Program-made: the position numbers and the translations under genes
Shown here: positions 44,947-55,600 of the stretch, piece by piece
Position numbering within the stretch: the stretch's first letter is position 1
How the letters are laid out: each line of letters begins with the position of its first letter
DNA from: Pterobdella sp. o SKG-2022
Taxonomy: Eukaryota > Annelida > Clitellata > Hirudinida > Piscicolidae
Reading direction: 5' to 3'
Length of the DNA stretch: 64,000 nt
Assembly (NCBI GenBank): GCA_964035795.1
Contig: OZ038327.1
Coordinates: forward strand, 2,597,553-2,661,552
The notes under the pieces: model-generated
The model's database searches: none
The model's input: the letters and a program-made list of their open reading frames with translations, nothing else
Told to the model about the DNA's origin: nothing

Positions 44947-47900
44947 ATGGCTGATGCATTGAGCGTGTTACGACAGTACTACATAGACGGGAGGTTACAC
45001 GAAATAGTTGAAAGTGATGATAAGATCATTTTTGGAGACTTTGCTTGGCCTAAAACCGCTAAAACTAATTACCTCATTTACAGGTCAGTTAATCAATTTT
45101 ATTAATAACGACGAGCTCATCTTCATCGATAGTTATCTAATGTTGCTGAAGCACAAAATATTCATCTCAAGATTCATCTAAAATATTCATCTTAGCATTC
45201 TTGCGATTTAGCAGTTTTACATTAATACTTTCACAACAGAACCGGAAAAGATGGTAAAGAGAAAGAATACTACACTTTAGATTGTATATTATTCTTGTTG
45301 AAAAATGTAGCACTAGTTCACTCCACCTATGTCAAACAAGCTGCTGTGAGACCAATACAATACTTATAGATATATCCTTTCAAAATATTTCTCAAATTGC
45401 CTAAGAGTATCACATTTATCACTTATAAATAAATCAAAACATTTCTAGAACCATTTTCAAAAGTTAATTTTGACAACCATTCTTTTAAATATCACTAAAC
45501 TTCATCAAATCACCTGTTTCACTTGTCCATTCAAACCATCTAGACAGAGGGTGTTCCTGTAGTCAGGAGGCCAGACAGGAAAGACTTGTTGGCATATTTG
45601 AAAGGTGACTCATCAGTCAATGTTGACAAAACAGCACCCCTTGAGATGTCTATGCAAAGACCAGTTCAAAGTAGGTTATTAGGACTTGGTAATAAACAAT
45701 TTATTATATTTGATCTTGGTGTTAAACAATAATGTGTAATGTAATGTGATGTGGTATTTATAAAGCACTTTTCCTTATAGATCAAAGCACTTTCTACAAA
45801 TTTAATGTAGTGAAAACACACTGTGAAACAGGTGCTAATAATAGATCAAAAACAGCTCAAAAAGCAAATCAAAGTGAATACATTAAGTGTTTGCACCAAA
45901 CTATAATTCATCATCATCACCTTTTTACATTAGTCTCAATGCATGGGTTGCACAATGGCCTATGAATTTCATTAGATGCTGAAGCTTTCGATCTTATAAA
46001 AATTATCATCTCGTTGAAGAAATACATGCCTAGGAATTCTCAAACAATAAAAATTAATTTTTAAAATGATTTGTTATTTTGTGGAATAAATTAGAATATA
46101 ATAATAATCGTCATCAAATACACACCACAGTGAAAAGACCAACTGAAGATTCCAGAGACAATGAACATGAGAAGAGGCCTAGGCTTGAAGTTGATAATAA
46201 TAATAATAACAATAATAACTTAAATTTTGACCCATTACAATGACCACCACAAAATGGAACTTTAACCACCGCCATATTTAATCTATTAATATCCACCTGT
46301 TATTATTATTATTTAATATTTTTATCATTTATCTATTATAATTGCTATTATTTATCCATCAGGAGATGAACCTACAGAAACAGAGAGACAGACTGGAGAT
46401 GAAACTCAATGCACCATCCAAAGAGGCCTCTATCATCTCCAACATTGCTACGTTGGTGGCATTATTTGCATATTAATTAACTATTTAATGCTTTCACAAG
46501 TTTTTTAATGATATTAATATTTTCATGAACTTAATAGGGTTGGATTTATTCATACAATCTCATATATATTCATGATTAATCTTAATTTATTCGATTATCC
46601 TCAACTATATGCATACTTCATGAATATTCATATTATTGTTCACACAACCATGCTTACTCATAAGTAATATAAACTTCCCAATATACTCAAATATCGTTTA
46701 TTATTTTTACCTCATTAATATTCAAACCAGTAATTAAATACAAACAACTTCATACATATTCATAGAGATTCGGGCCTAACAGAGAGTATGTCAATTGAGA
46801 CTATTAGTGCTATCAAGGCGAAGATCATCGCTAGGAAAAGAACCACTATTAAAGGTGAAGGAGAAATGGTGATCTTAAGGAACAAGTGGTGGTGCTGATA
46901 GGGTGAAGAAGGGTTGAGTAGTAATGGTGGTAATGGAGGGAAATTTGTGGGTAGAATCGTGGGGGTTTTAATGGAGAGAATAATAATATCCATATTAGAT
47001 TATACTGCTGTAGGCGTCCCAGTAGCTGGGGTATACAGCAGTCGGCTAATGAAAGCCATTTTTAGTTGGGACAAAGTTTTCATAGAACTGCCAGCCCAAG
47101 CTAACGTCCAACTTGAAACTATCGGATTTCAAGAACCGCCGTTTCCACATTTGGGCAGTTTGCTTTGCCGCTGTCAATAAAGAATGATCCTCTGCCAAGC
47201 CAAATGACAACGATACCAGGATATCAGTTTGTCGATACCTGTTACCAAAGTCTACTGTTATCCAGGTAATAACAGGAAAGCAGCGAGAAGATGGGTAGTA
47301 ATGGCGAGAATATGGGAAAGATGAGCTGAATGATTTTTCCAAGGCTTTATTAATCCTAACCTAATTTATCATGCGATCAAGTAATACTTAGCAAACTAAT
47401 AATCTAAAACTCACTGGGTTGAACACCGCTTTAGTAAAGCTTGTATATGATTATTATTATTTTTAATATTATTATTATTATTATTGTTATTACTATTAAT
47501 GCAGGTGATGATGGTTTGGGTGATGGAGGTCGTGGTGATTATGAAGGGGTGGGTGAGGTGTTGAGTAAAGAGAGGCACTGGAGGGCTAGGTCTGCTATCC
47601 TTCAGAGTCCATTTAAGGTGTGTTTGTGTGCTTGTATTTGTGGCGTTTGAGTAGTAATTTTTTATTTATATAATTAAAATCAATTCACTACCCAAAAAGG
47701 AATTTTCAAAAAACATCTTCGCCATCTTGCAATCGATAAAAGTGCGAGAAGAAGGTGATCTGAAAAAATCCCTCGACCAACCGCCGATCAACGTTATCCC
47801 ACCCATCAACGTAGCAGCTGTGCCCAGCAGCCAGCCGGTACAGCAAGCAGCTCCTCTGGGTTACAGCAGATACGATCAGGAGCGTTTCAGCCACAACAGG

Positions 47901-48343
47901 GATGAAGAGGGTTTCAAGATCGACACCATGGAAACCTTTCATGGTTTAACCCTCAAGTCTGTGACCGAGGGCGTTTCCACAAAAAAGAGCCAGACGCCAT
48001 TGACCCAGAATAATAATAATAATGTTAATAATAATAATAACACTAATAATAGGAGTAGTGTTAATAACATTAGTAATAATGTGGCTAATCCCACTGCTAC
48101 CCCTAAATCCATTGCTTCTGCCAAGCTGCCGGCTACTCAAAAGAAAAGTGGGTTTGATAATAATAATAATAATATTACTAGCATTAATAATAAGAATAAA
48201 ATAATACTATAAAAAATAAATAATATCATAAAATGCAGGTTCCAAAACTCCCATTATCGTCATACCTGCCACCAACACTTCCCTCGTCACTATGTATAAC
48301 GTTAAAGATATGCTGCAAGATTTCAAGTGAGAAAGATACATAG

Positions 48344-48374
<31 letters not shown>

Positions 48375-48403
48375 GATAGATAGCTAGATAGATAGATAGA
48401 TAA

Positions 48404-48472
<69 letters not shown>

Positions 48473-48476
48473 AAGG

Positions 48477-48519
<43 letters not shown>

Positions 48520-51500
48520 ATACTTAAGCTGCATTCATCCACCTTCAGGCAGGTGCAGAAAGGGATTGAGTTTTTTGGCATTTTTTTACGTGATTTGGCA
48601 TTCCTTGTTTCTTGAAATATTTTCCACAGAATTGACATCTAGATGTTTTTTGAAAGTTAGTGGTATGCGATAGTCTGATGTGGTTCGCTAATCTGGTTTT
48701 ATTGAGGCATATTTTGTTGCAAGTAGGACATTTTAGATCCGTTTCAAATTTTTCATTTTCTTTTTTGCGGTCCTTTTTGCCCTTCTCTTCTGTTTCCTTG
48801 AAATGGTTTAAATCATGGAGTTTAGAACTAATCTCTCTTCGCTAGAGGTTCCTGTTTAAGGCTTTTGTTCTCCATGTTGAGACTATATCTAAACTTTTAA
48901 GATCCGCATTTACCACATCATGCCACCGTTGTTTCTGTTTTCCGTGTAGCCTTTTACCTTCTTTGATTTTGCTCACTACTAGTTGTTTTGGTAGACGTGA
49001 ATTTTCCATTCTCTGTATGTAGCCAAACCATCTGAGCCGTCTACGCCGTAGTAAGGTTTCTATGCGTTCAATGTTTGCACGGTTTCTTATTTTAGTTTCT
49101 TATTTTATCAAAAAGAGACAAACCTAAAATAGTTTGCAAGCATTGATTGACAAAGGTATTTAGGCATTGAAAATGGTGGTTGAGTGGCGCCCATGATTCA
49201 CTTCCGTATAGTAAGACTGGTAGTATCACCGCCTTGAACAGTCTACATTTAGTACTGCATTTTATTGCTGGTTGATACTATACCAGTTTATTCAAGCATC
49301 CAAATGCCATTGACGCTTTTTTAACCCGGGCATCCATTTTTGTGTCTAACGATACCTCGTTGATGAGAAAGACTCCCAAATATTTAAAGTGTTTCACTTC
49401 TTCAATTTTTTCTAGTAAATTATTGTTGGGAGTGATTTTTTGGAGTATCTTTTGTTTTGGAAGTATCATCATTTTTTTTTCGATATTTATTTTTAAACCA
49501 AACATTTCCAATCTAATGTTTATTGTTTCCATTAAGCAGTTTAGGTCATCATAGTTAGTACTGATTACGACCATATCTTCAGCATACAAGAGATTTTGAA
49601 CTATTGTGCATCTATCCATATTATCTTTGATATTCATCAAAGGAGCATTGAGGTTGTATATAACTTGTGCTCCAATATGTTTGTGTGTTTCTGATACGCT
49701 ATTTGTAATAGCATTCAGATATAGGTTGAACAACAGAGGAGATAGTATATCACCTTGTTTTACTCCTGTTCTAATGGAAAACTCGTTAGCCATATGGCCT
49801 TCAAATCTAACTACTCCTTGGGTGCCATCATGAAAAGCTTTTAATATATTTATGATCTTGACTGGCAAGTTGTATGAGCGGCGTAGCACTTTCCATAGGG
49901 CATTGCGATTGACTGAGTCATATGCTTTGGATATATCAACAAAGAGGGCTGTGTTGTATTCTTTGGCTCGTTGCATAAGAATGCGGAGATTAAATAATTG
50001 GTCATCGCAACCTCGATTTGAGCGAAAGCCACATTGACTTTCATTTATTTGGTGTTCCATTATTGGGTTGAGCCGATTTAGCATAGCTCTACTTACTATT
50101 TTGCTTGCTGTGCATAGTAGTGCAATTCCCCTATAGTTGTTACAGTCTGATCTTTGTCTCTTTGAAAACTGGAATAGTTATTTGTTTTTTCCAGTCTTGA
50201 GGGATGCGCTCTTCCAACCATATTTGATCTGCCAGTATTTTAATCCAGTTCACAGTCGCTTCAGAGGCCAGCATTAGGATGTCAGTGCTTATATCATCTA
50301 TTTCTGGAGTACTGTTTTTTTAACTGTTTTAGCGCTGTTTCTATTTCTTGTTCTGATAGAGAAGCTGTCAATTGGTCAAGATAGATAGAAAAGTAGATAT
50401 ATAGATAGATAGATAGATACATAGATAGATAGATAGATATATAGATAGATACATAGATAGATAGATAGATACATAGATAGATAGATAAATCAATATTTTA
50501 ATTTTCAGGTATGTCAGCACTGACGAGAAAAAAGCTTCTGGTATCACAAGAGAAAACGAGGTTAACAATATCAATATTTATAGTTTAGTCTTTTATTATT
50601 ATTAGTATTTCCACTGGTATTATTGTTATTTTTATTATCAACCACAGGTGATAATCCACAGACAGAGGCCAGGCTCCATATCCATTCCATTCAGAGTTAT
50701 TGACAACCCCCTTAAGCTCAACCTAGAAGATTGGGATAGGGTTGTTGCAGTGTTTGTGCAGGTGTGGATGGTGGATTTATGGATGGGTGTATGGTGGTTT
50801 GTGGGTGTGTGTATGGTAGTTGTGGGGTTTCTTACCCTTTGTTAAAAAAAATAGGATATGATGATGATGTGTGGAGGTGTTGGTTTTGATTTGTATTGTT
50901 TGTTGAGGAAATGATGGGTGGATGTTGGGTAGTAGTGAGTGGGTCGTTGGGTATTAGGATGATAAGGTGAGAATGGGTGGGTGTTTTGAGCATCAATCAA
51001 TCAATTCATTAATATGATAATAATAATAATGACCAGGGTCCGACGTGGCAGTTCAAAAAGTGGCCATGGGGAGGGAATCCAGTGGAAATATTTAGTAAAA
51101 TACAGGCCTTCCATCTCTATTGGCTGGATCAGTCTTTGGATGCTAATATCAGGTGCGTTTTATCTATTTATATCAATTATTATATGTTTGATTCTATATT
51201 TTTCTGTTTCTTCTATCTAGTTTCCAATTGAACTAAAACAAATTTATTTACCACCCCAATCAAGTCTATCTTAAATAATTGAATCTATCCACCTACCCGT
51301 TTGACTCTTTCTCTTCCCATTTACTCACTCACACACCCTTCACCCGTCTGCAGGAAATGGTCAGTGCATTTGTTAGGTCTCAACAGACATCGAAGACATC
51401 TGGACAGGGCTTGCTTCATGTCATTCTGGGAAGTACTCGATAAGTGAGTGGGTGATTATGGGGGTTTTTGAATGGAGAGGGTTGATTATGAAAGTTTGTG

Positions 51501-52055
51501 GATGGTTTTCAAGGGTTGATGATAAGTTTTTGGCCATTATATTTGGTGTAGTTTTGAAATTTTCATGATTTTTCAAGGTGTTATTGGATGATGTCAAGGG
51601 TTCTTTGTGGGTTTTTCATATTAGCGTCATTTTTCATCAATGTGATTTTTAATTTGCTTATTCTCATCCGGGAAAGTTTTTGGTGTCAAAGGCANNNNNN
51701 NNNNNNNNNNNNNNNNNNNNNNNNNNNNNNNNNNNNNNNNNNNNNNNNNNNNNNNNNNNNNNNNNNNNNNNNNNNNNNNNNNNNNNNNNNNNNNNNNNNN
51801 NNNNNNNNNNNNNNNNNNNNNNNNNNNNNNNNNNNNNNNNNNNNNNNNNNNNNNNNNNNNNNNNNNNNNNNNNNNNNNNNNNNNNNNNNNNNNNAGTGTG
51901 TTGAAAGCGTTAGATTCGATATTATGTAGAAGTTTTTTATATGAAACTATTTTAGTCATATATATATATATATGATTTTAAAATTTAAATTAATTTTTTT
52001 TATAATTAAAAATTGCAGACACATGGCAGGAAATAAAGCTCATTTAAGATTTTGA
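44947..52055 (+). CDS. CDC73: Parafibromin, Paf1-complex subunit CDC73
   Basis: Nuclear subunit of the Paf1 complex, which travels with RNA polymerase II and supports elongation and histone modification. Exons: 44947-45083, 45240-45345, 45544-45670, 46131-46189, 46363-46451, 46766-46854, 47505-47617, 47700-48147, 48239-48326, 50509-50560, 50648-50761, 51037-51152, 51354-51443, 52019-52055; 554 residues (human 531). N-terminus [29 protein letters not shown] in exon 3; bipartite nuclear signal [17 protein letters not shown] at about 125-141; [15 protein letters not shown] in exon 6; YDQERF...[18 protein letters not shown] in exon 8; C-terminal Ras-like domain in exons 11-14 ([38 protein letters not shown]) ending HLRF. 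Exon 8 carries an Asn-rich insertion encoded by AAT repeats, which explains the extra length. The final intron contains a sequence gap, but the last exon is clear. Confidence 0.97.
45671..46130. other. CDC73 intron 3 with a decayed dispersed repeat
   Basis: Around 45750-45800 the sequence TTTATAAAGCACTTTTCC followed by ATCAAAGCACTTTCTACA resembles widespread animal repeats of the form TATAGCGCTTTTC...CAAAGCGCTTTAC. At 45908-45960 there is CATCATCATCACC...GCATGGGTTGCACAATGG, like another common invertebrate repeat. Both calls rest on memory of such repeats. Confidence 0.4.
46855..47504. other. CDC73 intron 6 with a possible gene remnant
   Basis: From 47046 to 47342 the minus strand has a 98-codon open frame with less biased composition than its surroundings, including [16 protein letters not shown] cannot assign it. 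That phrase recalls the middle of discoidin (F5/8 C) domains, but no second motif supports it. It is probably a decayed insertion. Confidence 0.3.
48340..48520. repeat. GATA/TAGA microsatellite
   Basis: Near-pure tetranucleotide array abutting the 3' end of the minus-strand LINE. Confidence 0.95.
48545..50378 (-). mobile_element. 5'-truncated non-LTR retrotransposon (LINE), RT part
   Basis: Read leftwards from 50378: [18 protein letters not shown], a frameshift near 50140, then a 268-codon open RT stretch (49278-50084) with [54 protein letters not shown], and YAEDMVV where active enzymes have YADD. Beyond a stop at 49278 come [20 protein letters not shown] and two Cys/His finger-like motifs (CPTCNK...HIRLSH, CQFCGK...HVKKC), ending at a stop at 48545-48547. 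No endonuclease is present, so the copy is 5'-truncated. The altered YADD, frameshifts and stops mark it as dead. It differs in type from the LINE at 9490. Confidence 0.92.
50382..50490. repeat. GATA/TAGA microsatellite
   Basis: Second tetranucleotide array (GATAGATAGATACATAGATA) flanking the truncated 5' end of the LINE. Confidence 0.95.
51695..51894. other. Assembly gap (200 N)
   Basis: Exactly 200 N in the last intron of CDC73. True length is unknown. Confidence 0.98.
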
Positions 52056-52633
52056 AGTTAACATTTTTCAAAATTTTTATAGTATTATTATTTTTAATTA
52101 AATATTTGTTCATTATTAATATTTTTATGTAGTTATTTTTAATCAAGAAAATTTATTTATTAAATAAAATTAAAAATTAACTGTATAACTAAAGCATGTT
52201 TGGTTTTTGAAATAAAAAAAAATAAAATTTTTGAAAGGAAAAAAGTAATAAACTGTTCTGTTTTTAATGGTTTAACTCTGGTACATTAAAACTCGTCTGC
52301 CAATCGTACTCAAAAGCAAACGATTTTTCATTAAATTAATTTTTCAAAATTTATTTAACTTTTTGTTTCATGTTTACCATTCGTAAACAAGCGTGATTCC
52401 AAACAAAAAAAAAGTTTACATTAATGTTCGGTTTGTTTCCTGAACAATCGTCTTGGACTAAAGTTTTATAGCTATTTAGTGTTTTCTGTTGTTGAAACGC
52501 CATATTGCTCTTCGAAGCGATTATGTATCTATCTCAGCTTGTGTAACGCTATATACATTGATGAACCAAAACCTAAGTTTTTCTAAGTTTTTAAAATTTT
52601 TTATTTAATTTATTGCTAAAAAGAATTTAAATT
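52056..52633. other. Intergenic CDC73/striatin
   Basis: Only 578 bp separate the CDC73 stop from the striatin start. ATTAAATAAAATTA at about 52157 is a plausible CDC73 poly(A) signal. The striatin promoter and 5' UTR must lie in the remainder; no element is identified. Confidence 0.5.
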
Positions 52634-55600
52634 ATGGAAGAGGCTATTTCGGCCCAGCAATCAGACCAAACTTTCAATTCGTCCGGCATTCGATTATCGA
52701 ATGCTAAAAGCGACGAAATGCCACAAAAACCTGATTATTCAATGCCAGGAATTCTACATTTTTTGCAAACAAAATGGGCAAAGTTTGAAATGGAAAAGGC
52801 TCAATGGGAAATCGAAAAGGCTGAGCTACAGGTTGGGAATAGAATGATTTACGAATTCTTTATTAAACATAATTTATAAAAAAATTAAAAATCGTCTACT
52901 AATCTCAATTTATTTTCAAACTTACGTCTGAATATTTTCAAAATTCTTAAAAGCAAATACGCATTTACAAGTAACTGATTAATGAACCAAATACTAAATT
53001 AAAAGGCGAAAATAGCCTTTTTGCAAGGGGAAAGGAAGGGTCAAGAAAACTTGAAGCAAGACTTGGTTCGGAGGATCAAAATGTTAGAGTTTGCTCTCAA
53101 ACAAGAAAGGTTACTTAAATCTTATTTAAGCAGTTCTTATTGTAGTTCTTCATTGAAAGTTACATAAATTTTCAATCAATAACTGAGTTAAAGTCATCAT
53201 TGGGGTTAAACTTTTATACTATACTTTTAATAAGTTATTATTATGAAATTTCATGATTATAGCTTTTTCTTAAGGTTTTTATTTTATTGTAGTCATACTT
53301 TTTTTAAATTTTATACTTATTACCATTATTGTTATTTTTCAAATCTTCAATCCATTACAGTTTAATAGAGTTGTCAACAACTTTTTTTACTAACTTTTAA
53401 TGTGAATTCATATACATAATATGAAATTTAAACCATGATTTCTTCACATAAATGCCATTCATTCATTGCTGATACAATTTCACATCATTAAACACCAACA
53501 CTTCTCTTGTCACTATGTATAACATTAAAGACATGTTGGCTTATGTGGTAGCTTCAATTTCAAATCTCCCCTTATCCCAATATACTTAGGGTGGTGGGGT
53601 TTCTCTTCTTCATTTTGTTATTCATCAATCTATATAGGAGATTGTTGTTTAACCCTTATAAAAATAACCCTATACAGATAATAAACAAAGATGTTATTTT
53701 TTCATATTTTTGTTGTTTTTTTAAAAATAGATAAATTGTTCTCTATTATTTTTGTTTTTATTAACCTTATGAAGATGATGTTATTCTTATTATTATTGCT
53801 TTTAAAAAAGATGAAATTTTCTCTATTATTGCTGTTATCAACTTTATAAAGACATAATCTTCATAGGCTGTCGTTGTTAGTGATGAAGTTAACAATATTA
53901 TTTTATTTATTTTTTCAAACTCATAATTAACTAATAGAATTTCAGTTACCACTCAGTTTACAACCCGTTCTTTCTACAAGAGCTTGATTCTTTCTTGAGA
54001 GTTAGCTTCATTAAGCTATTCATATTATTGTTTTATCTACTTCATGATTAACCTTGGTATTCAAACATTTAGCTTCCCAACAGCTATCAGTGTCAAACAG
54101 TTCATGCTTTTTATGTTGATTGATTGATAACACCATTTAAAAAGATTTCTCGCATGTAATTAAATTTGTATAAAAACATTGATAAGGTAGTTGCAAAATA
54201 TATATAATAAACTTCGTATATTATTATTGTTATTTGTTTAATCAATATGTCCAGTTTTGTTTTTCCAATATAATTTCTATAATAAAAGTATCTATCTATA
54301 ATTCCTATATTAAAAGAATCTATAATTTCTATAATGAATTATCGTTTTATATAATGAATATTTAGCAGGCAAAGTTTTTTTTCCCATTGCTAATTGTTTT
54401 TATGATTATTTCAATTTTCATGCAACTAATTTCAATTTCATCAATGAGTATTTTTTGTTGATATTTCAAATGATATTTCTTTGTTATGGTTTACATTTTA
54501 TTGAATTCTTTGTGCTTATCTCTTATGCAATTGAATTCTCCATAAGGCAGATTAACATAAATATAGGTAATATGATTAGTATTAAGTTTTTCACTTATTA
54601 AAAATATTAATCAAATTGCAAAAAAAATAATAATGATAATAATCTACTAGGGAGTTTCAAGATCAAAACTAATCAACTTGTCACTCTCTTGATAAATCTT
54701 TGATATAATTCTTCTCAAAGCTTTATCATTTGTATGTGTGTAAGAGTGCACACAATAACCTCATAAATCATTGTAATTAGGAATCATCATCACTTGTAGT
54801 AGCCATTGATGTCTTCTTTTCCACTTTGTAATGATCACTGTAGTAACAAAGAAATAATATACAGAAATTTTTAAGTATATTAATAATGGTATTTGTTATA
54901 ATAAAAATATTTAATAATAGAATAATAATCATCATAATAATATATGATAATCTAATAACCATCATTTTTGTTTTATTGTTATCTTTTTTCACTTCAACAA
55001 GGGGTCACTGATTTCTTTCTTTGACCTATAAAACTAATAATACTTATTATTTTTATAACGCAAAAGTTACTCTGATACTGAAAAAGTACAAAGCCTTTTG
55101 TCAACAGTGTAACCTTTTCAAGTCAAATAAGTTTGTGACTTGAAAGGAGATTGAGATATAGGTGATATAGGAAATATATTAAAAAGCTTTGTATCAATAA
55201 AAAATTTAAAATAATTTAAATAAAAATTTAAATCCATCAAGTTTTTGTAATTCACATTTTAAAAGTTACATTTTAATTCCTCATCAACACCTCATTTATC
55301 TTTCACTTGATTGCATTCAAGTGAATTATTGCTAAGTTGTATTTGCTGTTATTATTATTATTATTAAGTTGTGTTGCACCATCCATATTTGGGGCAGTTA
55401 TTTGTGTCCTGTATTTGTCTAATATTTACTAATCTCATTGTTATTGTTATCATAATTATTCCAGTTGGTTTTATCATTATTAGTAGTAGTAATAGTAGTA
55501 GTAGTATTTATTATTTTTTGTTATAATTATATTTTGATCACCACTATCCTTATTATTATTAGTAATCCCAGTTTTTTGATAATCATGCTTGCCTAAATTC

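Larger units (their letters stand above)
48327..50508. other. CDC73 intron 9: LINE between two GATA arrays
   Basis: This 2.2-kb intron is almost wholly repeat: a GATA array (48340-48520), a minus-strand LINE (48545-50378) and a second GATA array (about 50382-50490). Confidence 0.9.

Noticed and set aside
49278..50084. Functional reverse transcriptase gene
   Set aside because: Upstream frameshift, stop before the C-terminal part, no endonuclease and YAED for YADD. It is a dead LINE.
48340..50490. CRISPR-like repeats with spacers in the GATA tracts
   Set aside because: Simple tetranucleotide arrays without unique spacers, in an animal genome.
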